Below are positions 23,535 to 37,489 of a DNA stretch of 64,000 nt, in pieces. This DNA is from Tetragonia tetragonoides (Eukaryota > Streptophyta > Magnoliopsida > Caryophyllales > Aizoaceae). The stretch spans positions 42,802,766 to 42,866,765 of the forward strand of contig CM076147.1 in NCBI GenBank assembly GCA_038025085.1, given 5' to 3'. Numbering within the stretch: the first letter of the stretch is position 1; each line of letters opens with the position of its first letter. The translations under genes were made by a program, and so were the position numbers. The notes beneath the pieces are model-generated. The model was not told the origin of the DNA. It did not search any database and saw nothing but the letters and a program-made list of their open reading frames with translations.

Positions 23535-26500
23535 GGTTTATCCAACTATATAGCAGGATAATTCAGATTCAGGTCATCCTTCAAGCGTTGGCATAGAGAT
23601 AACCTTAGGCAACAAGTTCTCATTAAATATTTCGGACAAGTGAGTGCAGACTAGAACCTGCAAAATAAAGTTACGTTATGAGCATGTATCTTATACTATT
23701 TTCGAAAATGTAACAACTTGTCTTCTTAGTATCCCTGAGAGTTGAATTTGTTACGCAAAAAAGATCAATACCCCTAACCTCTTTGTTGTAGGTTGGGGGG
23801 GGGGGGGGGACGTTCAACAAATTAGAACTCCAGGAAAAAAGCTACGATCTCTGCTTTGCTTCTATTAAAGCATGAGCTATTCCATCAACTCTCATATGGT
23901 TAGTTCAAAATTCAGATGGGGCCAAGTTTCTCACCAATATTTGGGTGGTTCTAAACCCATTAAATGAATGCACACGTGTAAGATGAAGTAAAAATTAGAA
24001 ATTTACAAGATCAACTTCAAAACTCAAGAAAAGGCTTGGCTCATATAAAGATGTCTGATGCCCAAACTCCTTAAAGCTCAAACATTAAGCAGCAATAGTT
24101 GTTAGAGCTCAAAAGGACAGATCACAAACATTGGGAAACCTATCACTGTTTTTTCCCCAACCTATATGAAAAACAAATTAAAGGAAACTGAAGGTACGTT
24201 AGGAACTGTATACGTATAAACAAGTGCAGTTTCCGAAATACTCTCTGACTTGAAATCTTCAGATACACCAACAGTGCACTTTGTATTCAGCAAGAGAGGC
24301 ATTCAGTTAAGCGCAATCACCGACATGATTAAGTTTATGGTTATCCAGAGACAAGGCAATGGTGGTGGCCATGAAACGTTTCTCTTATATTGACTTCATA
24401 TGTAAATAAGATTGGCAAATGGAGGTACTGAAATTTGGGAACTAGAAAGTCACTTGAGAAAGAAGTTCTATAGTTGCAAGAAAAAAGACCGAGAGTAATT
24501 ATAAGCTCAACAGGCATAAGAAACTTAATAATCTAGCCACATATCCGGTGATAATGGAATTTTTTTTTTCTAATGTTCTTCACCTATTTAATAGTTTGTC
24601 TATAAGATAGTGTCTAAATTAAGAGAACTTTAACAGTTTGTTTATATAACTGCGACTCTTTTTCCCCCTTTTCTTGCTTATGTGCATTTTTTGGCAGAGC
24701 ATATTGGAGAAGGAAGTTTGACAGTGAACCTTTGGCAAATCATCACTGGCGGCAAAATAATTTACAGTTCCACCAAGAAGACCAATGCCATCTGAAATGG
24801 ACATGAGAAGTATTATCTACTGAAACAAGACATAGCAGAAAGACATAAGGTCACCAATTCACACTGAAACAAAGTACAAAGAAGAGAATATGTTTTGGGG
24901 TGGCTGGAAACCTTTACCTTCCGTGAGTGTGCCTTTACCAAATTCATCCAAGAGGCACAAAGACCGGGCTGTAGCTTGCCTATAAAGAAATCCGTTACTT
25001 ACATCTTATGTACAAAGCTTGAACAAGATTTCACATGTAAATTAGAGAATTTGAATCATGTGAAAGAGATCCTGACTTTGTACTTCATGACAGTGATGAT
25101 GATGCACTCTGACTAGTAATACTCAACAACACAATTATTCTAATCTATTTTTCAGTATTTTCCCCATTAGTATAAAAATAGGAGTTCTAAGAACAGAAAG
25201 TTAAATAGAAAGTTTATTTCTCACTATCCTCTACAGCTTCCAATGGTACATACCTCAGCATCATGCCCACTTGATGTAGATCAATCATAAATGTTGATTG
25301 TTCAGCAGTCAGAAGCTTGTTTCCCATTGCACAAAATATCCTATTACAACAGATAAAAATTAGAGGTCACCTCCATGACAAAATGTCATGGTCCATCCTG
25401 AGGAACCTACCAATCATATTCATACCTATCAGTTAATCCTACCACAGCAGCATCCGCAGGTACAAAACTCCCAATATGAGAGAGGAAAACAATCAAGGCA
25501 ACCTGAGAAAACACAATATATAACTTCAAATTTCCCAGGTGTCTATCATTATCTTCAGATGCCTCCCATAAGCATAAGATTTAAGTGTTTTCTTTTTTGA
25601 TAATTATTTTCTTTTTGTACATAGAAAAATGACAAAATCTGAATTAGGTGAGTGTCAAGTCATTTAAGGTTTAAAAACAACCTCATACAGCAGGAAAGCC
25701 AGGAATTACAGTTAGTACAGCTCAAATCTACAGAAGGTGAACAGAAAAAAGGGAAATCAGCGCAGTAGTGCTTGCATCCCTGTTTATCTAGCTGCCTTAG
25801 ATGAACAAGTTGCGGGTAAGACCAATTACCTTCTCTTCTATGCCAAAATTTATTATAGTGATAAGTTATTTATTCATAGAAAGAGGTGGCAATACTCTAT
25901 TCAGGAAGAACGACGCTCTTCCCAAGAACAGAGAAAGGTAGAGGATGTGTTTTGTGGTTATCATTCAGCTGACATTAAACAAAGTGGACTGGCTCTAAGT
26001 TCCAGAAGCACCAAAGGCACTTCGAGGGAAGATAGTTGTCTCCTATGCAATAACGGGAATCAGAAACAGAGCTTGGTAATTGGGAGCAGAGGGAACCAAT
26101 TGAAGGAATTGAAGAACATGTTTCTATAAGTACAGCTGTATAAGAAGCCACATAAAAATGAACCTCTGTTATAACCCAAATTCATAGGCCAAGCTTTTGA
26201 TCCGCACCTGCTTTACGTAGATGCTTTTTCCAGAATAGTTTGGACCGGTGATGATATTAATTCTTCCTGGAAACCAATAATCACAAGTTTTAAGAGAAAT
26301 TATTGTTCAGAAAGAGGAGACAAGGAATTTGAACCAGTACGCCCAAAAACAAGCTGATTCAAAAACAGAAGAGAGCTAGGTGCAACAACTACCATGATCA
26401 AGGATCTTTGTGTCGTTTGGAATAAATGTGTCCACTGTCATTTCCTGCAAAACATGCCTGGAGATCAAGTGAAGTACTCAGTACTATCATCAGCATTCTT

Positions 26501-29500
26501 TATCTTAACAATCTTCTCATGTGAGAAATTTTGATGTCTAAAGAAGTAAATGAAATTCAAACTCAAATGACGCAGACTAACCTTCCATTTTTTATATCAA
26601 GTACTGTATCCATAGTCAGAATGGGTCTGACGTAATTGTTTTGAACAGCAACCAATGCCAAAGACAAAAAACTGGCAAATGAAACAAAGAAATGATATCA
26701 GAAATAGCGCCATTGAACCACAATACAGGATCTTGATAAATTTACCAATCAAGTTCTGCTGCAAAGTTCACAGCCTTCAGCACATGTGTGGAGAATAGGA
26801 GGACATGAGATATCAAGTCCCTTGTAATTGCCCTCTCCATGTCTGAAAGTTAACAAAGAAAATAATATGAGAAGCCCCTCCAAGGGGGAAGCAGAGAGGA
26901 CTATTGCAAAGGTATGAATTGATAGCCATCGCCATTCAAGCACCAGACAGGCCATAGATGAACGCATATTTAATTGAAGCATAACATGCGCACAGACCCA
27001 AAATTTTGTGGTATATGTCACCGAGAAGATTGTCCAACTCTCGTGTCTTTGAAGTACGATAGAAAAACCTTCTTGGCTCATTATCACCATCAGAGAACTG
27101 CAGAGGAACTAACACCTCAGTCAGTAAAGGTAATTACATCAAATTAACTAATCAGTTCAATGAAATCCAGTAAACTTACAGCAAATTCAACATCTTCAAG
27201 ATTTTGTATTATGGATTCATCTAGTTTTTCTTCAAAGATGCACAACAAATATCCTAAACAGGCAATAATTGTCTCAGAGAATGTGGAATATCTGAGGAAC
27301 AGGATACAAGTATGACAGTGAGGAACAGGGTACAAGTATGACAGAGGTAGACTGACCTATTTGATGTATGTACAAAATACAAGGGACATGCTTGTCTCGA
27401 CATAAACGAGGAAGCCGTGCAAGCTCCAGAGCTGAGACCTGCGTCACATTCGAAAAATCCCCATGAATCCATACATGTATCTGACATTGGCTCCGTTTTT
27501 TTTTAATAAGAACTACCTCTTCCAGAAGTTCTGGTAGTTCCTCGTATACTTGCCTCAGTTCATCCAGCTAGATATCATCACAAAAATTATCAGTAAGAAA
27601 GTGCTTCAATTACGTGGATAATAAATATGAAATGTTGGCAAGAATTTGTTTCATCTTTCATTAACAGAGAAGTTCTTTAGAGGGAAAGTACCCCAAAAAA
27701 ATTAATTCCACTGCCTCACATACTAAGCAATTTAAATTCTTTTTGTTAAATTAGACTAATGAGTCACTAAACATGAGAAAAGTTCAGCCAAATGGAAGAA
27801 AAATTAAAGAGTAAGATGTGGTGCATTAAGCACAAAGCCAACACACAGAATCCAGTACAAAAGTGACTAAAGATTGTGTATACCACATCTAACCTCTTCA
27901 CAGAAACCCTCTTTAACTACTGTCTCGTAACCTTTCTCTTTTGTTCTGGTTACATCAATGACACCAATAACCTGCACAATAAAAGGCATATTTTATCTGG
28001 CTGAGAGCTATAAAACAAAACTCAATGATACAAAACAAAACTCAATGATACAACAGAAAGATCACTGACGATATCTCCTGACCAAGAACATTAGTAAAAT
28101 AAGAAACCAATTTCGAAAGAGGCTCCTTATCTAAACGATCATTTGAAGTATATTTTGCACGCAGCATCATTCCGGTGTTGTTTTTAGCTCTGTTAGTTTG
28201 TTCAAATGTGCAAATCATAAGAAAGCAGACAGTAGTTCATAGCTGCTTATGAAGAAGAGATATAATAAATTACTGAAGGCCTTGATTACTGTAATGCCCT
28301 AACCTAAATCACCATATTCATTTTCCCTTCATAAGAAGATATTAATAAAGACCCTTTAACAACAGTATACCCTGTCACTCTGCGTATTAGACTTCCCAAT
28401 CGAAGCTGACCGGATTTATGAGAACAATAATTGATAGGATCTCAATGGATGATCGTTAATTCGTCCTTGAGTTAAATGTTTGAATTAGATAAAGCATATC
28501 ATTAGTGTTAGGAAGGACTACAAGCAACAAGTTACACAACTGCGAAAATAAATGAGCAAACCTCAAGCACAACAGATGCAAGACAGCAGAATTTTGCAGA
28601 ATCAAAAAGAGAGGAAGCATTTATATGGGCTAACCAGTTCGTAGATATAAAAGAGCTCTGTTGTAATGCTTGAAGCTGCCTGGAACACAAAGACAATCAA
28701 TTACACCCTATACAACTTTCCAATAAGACAAGATATAGAGAGTATGAAGTTGAAATAAGCGTTTTGTACCTTGTCAATAACATTCAGATTAAAGTGGTTG
28801 ACATGCTCCTTCAAGTTTTCAGAAATGCCTACTTCAAATATTTTGTTGAGGTGCAAGAGGGAAGAAAGGCTCTAGAAAAAGAGGTAAAAAGATGGATTAA
28901 ATACCAAAAGACTTGATAAAATGAGTACAAAATGTTCCAGTTGAAAAGAATATATTCTAAGTAGACCATCTTATGTAGAATGCTTTTTTACATAAAAAAT
29001 TATTGGTGTATTAATAAGTCTGGAAAAACAGGAGCAGAGGACAAGTTGTCCTCCTTAAGAAATTACGACAGATTATGCCAGTTTTTCTGAAGCCCGGGTA
29101 TAGAATAACTCCTAAAAGCGCCCCCTGCCTTAGCCCACATAGAAGCTAAATAAGTCACACTATCTTTTGTAGAATGCTACTCTTCAAGTACATCACAATC
29201 TCCTCTTCAAAGTGTACTCTTATTCAGATACTATAGAACACAATTATATGTATCTCCTATCTGCAACTACAATCAGATCTATATTAACTACAAGTCTACA
29301 ACTATAAAACAATCAAAAAAGAAGATCTTGGCAAGTATAAAGAGTGGCTGGATTAATCAGCCCACTATGAAAATAGAACCTCATTCTACTTATTGCAGTG
29401 CAAAGAAACAAGTATATAGGAAAGTTTTAGTTAATGTATCCAAAAAAAATTCTTCACCAGAATATAGCAGAAAATTAATATAGGTCACTGCCATTGAACC

Positions 29501-32500
29501 ATGACAACCAAACATTCTTCTACCATTCATGGCTCTAAAAGCACACTATTTACCATTTCACGGTATAAAATAAATCAGTGAAAAGCAAAGTTGAACTGAC
29601 CTTTAAAAAAGCTGCCCAGTCACTGCTTGTGCATAAAGAGCTGGGGGAATTGAATTTCTTCCACACAGTTGAACCAAAATGTCATAAACTTTGGAAACTA
29701 ATTAAGACATGCAATTCCGAAATAGATGCTTATCCATTGGCTGAAGCCAAATATTTCCTAATTCGCCAGTGCTACTCCAGAAATTAATCTAGAAGAGACT
29801 TTGACTAACGTTTTCTTATGAGCTTCTGTCCATTTGAAAAAATGAATAGATGCATGTATATGCTGTCAGCCTGTCACTAGAAAAACTAGCTGAGGCACAC
29901 AGCAATCTAAACTAAAGATAGAGCTTCAATACCTAATCATGGAAAATTATAAATCAGATCAGAAAATGATAAAAATAGACGAGGAAAGGAAAAAGATAAT
30001 AGTACCTTGAGTATGTGTGGTATATCTTTTACAGATTTAAGTGTTCCCCGTAAAGAAACCGCCAGTTCCTCGGAATACAGGAAAAATGATATCTTCATAG
30101 CATTAAGAAAGGTCAATAAACATTATACTGATGCATGAACATAATCTATAAAGGCTATACCTTATTTTTGGTAAAAAAAATTGAGGTTCTCTGTTTTTGT
30201 CATTCTGAGAGAAAGTCAGTATGGAATTCAGCAAACTTATAACAGCGAATGAAATATCCAAATATTGTTCCAGCACGTCAAAACATTTGTCATAAAAACA
30301 GAATAGCCATCACATTCTACTGTTCCAAAAATCTGTAAAATGACAAGGTTTCTTCTTGAAAGGACAAAGCCAACAAACCCGAAAGAAAAACATGCTCCAA
30401 ATCTCTTTAATCTACTTTTCCCATAAAAGAAAAATAATTCTAGCATTTCAGTCATTTATCTCTTGCGCAGTGAGACAAAGACTACAAATACAGCTAACGA
30501 CATACATACAAATATGGAGTGCCTTGTAAACCATAGTTAGAAAAGGATACAGCATCTAGCCGACTGTTCAAGATTTCCAGGTCCAGTATAGGTCTAAGGA
30601 ACCAGCTTCTGCACATGCATATAACATTATCAGGAGTCTTTTCATAACTGGTCATTTCAAAAGTAGTTGTATCACAAAGTTGTCGGTCTAGTTACCTTAA
30701 TAGACGTCGACCCATTGGTGTAACACACTGAGGAAAGCATAAATTAATTAAACCAAATAAAAAGGTAATCTAAACGATGCAAGGAAAAGACACGGAATCA
30801 TACCTTATTCATCATTCCAAAGACAGAGAACCTACATTTAAAAAACAAAAAACTACTTTAAAACTTCACCAAGCATAAAGAACAAAGCAGGGACTATCAG
30901 ACATTACCCTTCTTTTGCTCGACCAATACCCATATGGCTGGGATGTTTGTCTATTTGGAAGATCTGCAATGCTTCATGAGCTGCTGCATCAAGTTTAAGG
31001 AATTGATTCCTATCCTTGGTGAAGTCAAACTTAGGAGGAAGAAATCCAGCTTAACACAACGTCTTTTGAGATATGAAATATAAAAATGATCTTCTGCAAG
31101 CATCAGATCTCGATAGCACGCAGGAGGATACAGTGAAACCTCTGTTAGACAATCAATGGCAATTGATGCATCTCCACATTCTTTTTGTTCAAGAGTATCA
31201 ACAATTCTTTCATTCTCCAACATTGCAAGAAGGCCTCCACTTGCACGAACTTGAACCTCACTCTCAATGTCCATCATAGAACTAAGCTGAAATGGAAGGG
31301 GGGGGGGATAATAATAATAACTACATTAACAAAATTGCTTTCAAACTTCACCCAAATTTATAATGCGGATATCAAAAACAATCATATTCAGAAAGCAGTA
31401 CAGCACGAGTTCTTCTAGAAGAGACCTGAGTAGCTATCAGCTTAATTACACAGAGAACATCTTGAAGAAAAACATGGCAGAAAAAGGAGAGGGGGGAAGA
31501 TAAAAATAAATAAATAAGACATATTGACAGAATTGTGAATATAAGGAACGAAAGAAAATGAGCGAGTTGATCACCAGAAAACAGAGATACATATCAATTC
31601 AATACTTTAAGAGGACGCTTTTGCCTGTTCTAGCCAGGCATTATGTAATGAGCTATTGCTGGGAAAGCCTCATTCATGATAGTTACCCCCATTATCTTGA
31701 GCAAAATAATATGGATAACAATGATGAGAATGTGTGCATGCCCTCCACATCTAATGTGATAATCTGCAAGTTATCATGCAGACATGTGTGCATTCTCCAT
31801 GGATAGGGGAGGGCTTACAAAGGTAATCCTCTCCTTGACGTTTAAGCCATCATCCATTCCTGAAACTCTGAGATATATCAATCTGCAACCATAAGAAACA
31901 CCATGAGTGGGGGGGGGGGGGGGGAATAACTGTCAGAGGTACATAAGGGATGTCAGGTGGAAGGTGCCAAATAAATGCAAAGTATGCAACAATAAACTTA
32001 ACCCCTGGTATTCATAGTTTTGGAGTGACGCTTACATCACCAATTCTCCCACAGATATTATAAGCTCATTTATATCCACATACACGGTTCACTACTACTG
32101 ACTACACACCTATGTCAGTTCACATGTCATTAACAAGCAGAACAATGTTTCTGGAAGTTGATCTTGAGGGTGAGAGAGAGAAGAGATGACACATTAAAAC
32201 CAGATTTTATCCCACTTCAAAACCCAAAACACCCAACTATGATGATTACATTTTTATCCCACTTCAAACCCCAAAACACCAAACTGTGATTGTGATTATT
32301 TACATTTTTATTCTTTTTTATTCATTTCTCTCTTTTTTCTTCTCTTTTTTTTTTGGCACCAACCGGCACCGCGAATCTTTACTTAAAGACAATATGTCCC
32401 CACACTCATAATCAAGTTCCAATGTCTGATATCCAAAATCCAATGGTCAAAAACCAATATACTAGCTGCACATCATTTTGAAGGAAACATTTAACCATTC

Positions 32501-35500
32501 TATAACCTATCTTAGCACTAATCGATCTTGATTCCTTGTTCCATAGAAAATAACAACAATCCCAGTATGGATCCAACTATAAGTGAGATTTTGGGAGGTC
32601 AAGATGCATTGATACATGATGCGTAAACTAGCTCGTTAAAATCTCTCACTTATATTGAGTCTTTCAAGAACAAAACTTGCGAAATTAAAAGGGATAAATT
32701 GGACCTCACCACAAATGAATCCTAAAGGTAAAACCACCAGATTCAATTGATAAAGGGGCCACTCAAACTCACCACTCAAGTTATAAAGGCAAAGCCACCA
32801 AACAAGAGATAAAGGGTTTAAGATTTTAGAAATAGAGGCAGCACTCTATCAGTTTTTATCATTCACATAATCTGAGTATTACATTCGATTTCATTACATA
32901 TTTATAGGCTCAAACATGCAATAAACCCTAATGGAATACCCTAGAAAGAATCCTTGCTGTCCTAATGAGAGAAGGCCTCAAAAAGTGGTCCCAAAACTGT
33001 TTGATACTCAGTTGTAATTCTAGCACCCAAATGGTCCCCAATAGTACAAATTGGAGCGTGTCCTTTGTACTGCTGGTCATTAATGCGCCTTGGCTCCTCT
33101 TGAGCTGGTAGATGTCCTTATCACTTGACCCCCAAGGTTAAATACTCTCCTAAAAGGAGTAGTATATCAGGATTAATGATGTGGCACTTGTTACCTACTC
33201 GCTGGCGTTGCACTATTACATTAACAAAGCTAAATGTAATTAAAACCTACTAATGCAAAGTGATTAAACTAAGGACTGATCCTAATGACTTGTAGGCACT
33301 AATCACTTGTATGAACTAATCATTTGTACGGACCAAATGACTTGTGCGGACAGAAATGACTTGTACGTAATACAATTAACTTGTACGGACAGAAACGACT
33401 TGTACGTAATACAATTAACTTGTACGGACAGAAACTTAATTTATTTATTGAAAGCAATTAAAAATCCATCTGCACAACCAATGAAGAAATGCTCTCCGAA
33501 AGGATTGTGAGGCTTTTGTTTTTGGATCAATACACCTAACGAGTTCAGAAATCTATCAAAAATCCAAGATAGATATTAGCCAAAGAAGCATGCAGCTTAA
33601 AAGAGAAAGCGTAGAATGGAGTACACACCTGTGCCAAGCTTGCTCATAGCTAAATATCGAGCTTTTCATTAGCTTGACTGTCGGTGCAAAGTTTAATCCA
33701 TCTGCACAACCCAAAACCATGATTACAAACTTGATGAGACTTGTGCAGCGTGGACTGAGTTGGGCCATATACCACTTCTTTGTAAAGCTGACAAGAATGA
33801 TTCTTCGCTCTTAGTACTGGTGTAAATGACCAAAGGCTGCGCCTGATATTTCACTGAAGAGTAGCCCGAGTTGACCAGAAAAAGATTAATTAAGTTTACA
33901 TGAAAAAGATAGAAATCATATTGGGAAAAAAAATAGGAGGCTCTACCTGGTCTATCTAAACTACATGTTTCAGAATACAATAATCCTTATATACACATCA
34001 TTAAAATCAAAGTTCATACCCAAATCAATCAAGGGATAATCTGAACCATCCTCCCAAACTTCAAGTACACTAAGTTGTCGGTTACTGGAATCATAATAGG
34101 AAACTCCAATTCTGCCAAAACACATGGTGAAGACAAAAAATTAGTAGAACAATTGTTATTTAAGATCTTACAAAAACTCTCGTATTTGGGTTCACTCATG
34201 GCAGATTTTGTTCTGCTTGTTAGTGACAGTCGATTCTGTGTAATTCATATTACGGGCAAGGATGGTGCCTGCTCTCGACACTTAAGTTTTTGTTGAACTA
34301 TTTATAAAAGCTAACTGTTTAGTCCATCAGCAAGTACCATCAAATTGTTTACATGTATACTAGAAAATCTCAGCATATGTCTTTCAAGTTAGCCATCAGT
34401 CGCCTACAGCATCCCTTTAAGAAGCAAGTGCCACTCCCTATACAGTATTAACATGTAAATATGTAGCAGAAAATGTACCTGTGACCATGCATGACACATG
34501 CCATGTAAACCTGCATGGAAGAAGACACAAAGTCAACTTTTTGTCAGAAGAAAGATAGGTTGACGGAATTTAATGTACAACTCTTGGAACAAATCCAATA
34601 TCATCAGGAATTCAGGATAGTTGTTTTTAATCATCTTGGGAGGCTTATAGTTAATAAGGAGATTTATGAATTTTACCTCTTTATCACATGGAAGAAAATG
34701 GCCTGTGCATCAAATCAGAAGTTTGTGATCCCCATTTTTACCTTCAACTAAAGGTAATAGAAGTTCTAGCCTTTGTTTTTTTTATATTTCTCCTCTCATG
34801 TTCTTTTCCTTCTAGTCTTGATCTGATAACTAAAATGTAATATTTGTAAACAAAAAAGCAGCACAAAGATTCTTTTGGTTTCTCAGCAAAGCAGAAGATA
34901 TATATGACTTCCAATTTTCTGGCACATATAGTTGAATTTCAGCATCTCCTTCTCCTCATTAGGGCTAATTAAGTCTAAATTTCTTATCAAAACCATCAAT
35001 TAGAAGAACTCCGCCTTTCTTTTTTATGCACTAGCCTGAATGTCGAACAAAGCAATCCACAGATATCAAGATAACATAATAATAAAGTACTACACTCCTT
35101 CCATATTTTGTTCCTGGCTTTATTTAAAAAATAAAATTCTTTGTTTTGGAAGAACCTGACTAAAATTCACAACAAAGACAGTGATGACCGACCATTCAAC
35201 TTATGATTTCCAGCACCACATTTTCTCTAACTTTATCAATGTTCAAACAATCACCAAAACGAAACATGTGACAATAATCGGAAAATTAAAAAAAAACAAA
35301 TAAAATATTCAACAAACTAGCAACAGCAACCAAACGATGAAAACAAGCAATTTGTAGAATGTAAATACTAATCGAGAATCTATATTCAGCGCCTCCTTAA
35401 TTTGGTTGAACAAAATGACCTATTCCAACGAGAATCAAATTACTTCATTCACTTGAAAATTAATCATCGCAACAAAGAATAGAATAAATTTAAAGCAAAT

Positions 35501-35719
35501 TCAAATGAGATAAAATTCAATGAAACCCTAATTTGTCAAATGAGGCATAAAATTTACAGCATACAGTTATTTCAATTTTAGGACCGTCAACCTGAATCGT
35601 ATAATCCATTTAACAAATTAGAAGAACGAGAAAACGATAAAAATGAAAAAAAAAGAAATAAAAAGCGAAAGATTTTAAACCTGAGATTGCGCTTCGTTTT
35701 CGTCGACTTCTTCCTCCAT
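22202..35719 (-). CDS. MSH5: MutS homologue 5, meiotic crossover factor
   Basis: MSH5 pairs with MSH4 (MutS-gamma) to stabilise recombination intermediates and promote class I crossovers in meiosis. The gene has roughly two dozen short exons over 13.5 kb. Exon 1 (35681-35719) encodes [13 protein letters not shown]. Landmarks downstream: [10 protein letters not shown] (~34490), [14 protein letters not shown] (~33800-33860), [14 protein letters not shown] (~33640-33700), [19 protein letters not shown] (~31200), [16 protein letters not shown] exon (~29600), [16 protein letters not shown] (~27900-27970), [14 protein letters not shown] (~27000-27060), Walker [14 protein letters not shown] (~26215-26260), [18 protein letters not shown] (~25260-25330), Walker [14 protein letters not shown] (~24925-24965), [13 protein letters not shown] (~23040), LHCALLAG (~22920) and the last exon 22202-22285 ending FFQDIIPAS. 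Both ATPase motifs are intact and I saw no lesion. Introns carry retroposon pieces and G homopolymers. Degenerate partial copies follow at 37.5-49.9 kb. Confidence 0.93.
23495..23532. repeat. Poly(A) tract in an MSH5 intron
   Basis: About 37 consecutive A on the + strand, a few bases beyond the acceptor of the FYTMSLLRP exon (read on -). In the transcript it is a poly(U) run forming an extreme polypyrimidine tract. Confidence 0.85.
27293..27344. repeat. 26-bp tandem duplication in an MSH5 intron
   Basis: The unit TGAGGAACAGG(A/G)TACAAGT followed by ATGACAG occurs twice with one substitution. Confidence 0.8.
28980..29155 (-). mobile_element. LINE-like 3' fragment in an MSH5 intron
   Basis: The stretch resembles the insertion at 40866-41040: both begin with a T-rich end and finish with a CTCC-AAAAGC-CCC-GCCTT-GCCCA pattern. 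This suggests the 3' end of a non-LTR retrotransposon inserted on the - strand. Family assignment is tentative. Confidence 0.35.
32548..32660 (+). mobile_element. Possible SINE fragment in a large MSH5 intron
   Basis: AACAACAATCCCAGTATGG followed by AAGTGAGATTTTGGGAGG resembles the body of plant TS-type SINEs. The promoter boxes and tail are not clear, so it is at most a decayed fragment. The whole 31.9-33.5 kb intron is otherwise featureless A/T-rich DNA. Confidence 0.3.
33340..33435. repeat. 39-bp tandem repeat in an MSH5 intron
   Basis: Two perfect 39-bp units (33358-33396 and 33397-33435) starting GACTTGTACGTAATAC and ending GGACAGAAAC, with a degenerate partial unit before them. Confidence 0.85.
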
Positions 35720-35836
35720 TGTTGCGTCTGATCGAGAAGAAATGGATTTGAGAGGAGAGAGAAAGAGACGAGAGTGGTGACTGGTGGTTGAGTGAGAGAA
35801 ACAAAGGTGAGTGAAGAAATGATGTGAGAGACAGTG

Positions 35837-35844
35837 TATATATA
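35837..35844 (-). promoter_or_regulatory. TATA box of MSH5
   Basis: TATATATA (palindromic) about 120 bp before the MSH5 ATG at 35719. The same sequence survives in the duplicated promoter near 49794-49801. Confidence 0.5.
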
Positions 35845-37489
35845 GGTTTCCGTTTTATGGCTTGTTCGGTCCGAATATTTACTTCCCCGTAAGTCCCGGT
35901 CACTTTTTATTACCGAACCTGGCGACAGCTGTAACGCGTTTGGACAATAAAGTTTAATTTGGGCTCTACGGCTTCTTTTTTTGGGATTTGGATCGGCCCA
36001 TTGGGCTTCAAAGGTTAGCATAAAAGCCGATCCGATAATAACCATTTAGTAACGATTTCTAATTTCTTTTTTTTTTAAATTGATAATGAGTACTCACTCC
36101 GTTCCAAATTCTTCTTTTCATTTGATTTTTAGAGTCAGGTTACATGATCATAAATCTATGAAAAGTATAACGATTTACAGAATGAAATTACTCTTATTAG
36201 ATTTATTTTAAAAAATATTTTACAGAATGAAATTACTTTTATTAGATTTATTTTAAAAAGTATTTTACATAATGAAATTACTCTTATTAGATTTATTTTA
36301 AAAAGTATTTTCAAAATATAAATTTTTTATACTTTTTCTAGTTATAGATTAATATTATCTATTGTCAAAGTGTCGTCTTAGAAACCGTAAAAATTCAAAT
36401 GGAAAAAGGAATTAGGAACAGAGGAAGCATTTAATTCCATAGTATGTATTATTGTTGATTACTCATTTATTATTAAAAATTTTGATATTGTTATTAGTTA
36501 AATAATTTATAATGTTTATTAATGCTAAAAAAAAATTACAATGAATCTATATCGGCTATCTATTTGTTGCATTTTACCCCCTTTTTTTTTTTGCAAACAG
36601 AACCAATAAGTTATAATAATTGTGATAATAATTGTTATAATCTCATTAGTTGTTGACCTTGCTAGTAGTAATCTGATAATATGATTACATGTGTGTAATA
36701 TTTGTGTACAAGAAATTTAGTAATTGACATTAAGGAAATGGGATTATCAATAGAAGTTATGTTCGTCATTGTATATTCCAAAATTGAGTTTTTATTATTT
36801 ATAATATTGGCGTTTTAAAATTATCATATTAAATAGTCCATAGATTCCTAAGAGTGACATGAACTAATTTTATTAAATTTATCTATGGTGTCCAAATATT
36901 TTCACAGTTTTATTTTGCAGTTCATTGGGGAGTTTTTTTTTTTTTTTTGGTATTCATCATTGATCACAAAAACTATTTCCCCGCACCGACTTGTAGGCAC
37001 ATCAAAGGGTTGCACAACTTGCTAAGAAATTTATGACGCCTCCATGACTAATGCGAAATTCTTGCAAGGGAAAGACTCTGTAATCCTCTGGTTTTTTTTT
37101 GTAGCGTTTACACGGTTGAAGTTAAGAATTAAGATTATGAGATCGAAATTCATACTTTTAGATAAGATTGTTGAAAAAAAATCCAAAGCCGAGCATTTGA
37201 TCCAGGAATTTGATTCAATTTTATCCTAAATTTCAAATACTTGAAAATCGGATGATTCGGATATCACTTTCTCCAAAATATCTTACATTATCTGAAATAT
37301 TTGGTTCATATTTGGCAATACTAGATACAAAATAGAACAAAAAATTTAAAAAAAAAAATAATATAAATTTCGAATACCGGATATCCAACTATTCAATTCC
37401 GAAATTTGGGATATCCGAAAATCAAATGGTTCAGACATAAAAGATCGGTATAGGATATCCGGAAATGAACACCCTTACTGTCAGTCTGT
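35845..37489. other. Intergenic DNA with MITE, upstream of MSH5
   Basis: MSH5 upstream region, then A/T-rich DNA containing the Stowaway-like MITE at 36091-36430 and a T tract at about 36940-36958. An imperfect sequence rich in GGATATCC motifs (37230-37470) ends in a GAACACCC motif often seen at hAT-type ends. No gene is seen. Confidence 0.45.
36091..36430. mobile_element. Stowaway-like MITE with internal 45-bp repeats
   Basis: The left end TACTCACTCCGTTCCAAATT is inversely matched by the right end GGAATTAGGAACAGAGGAAG near 36411-36430. The CTC(C)CTCCGT(T/C)CC signature is typical of Stowaway/Mariner MITEs. Inside, at 36180-36311, a 45-bp unit (starting GAATGAAATTACT) occurs almost three times in tandem. 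Confidence 0.65.
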
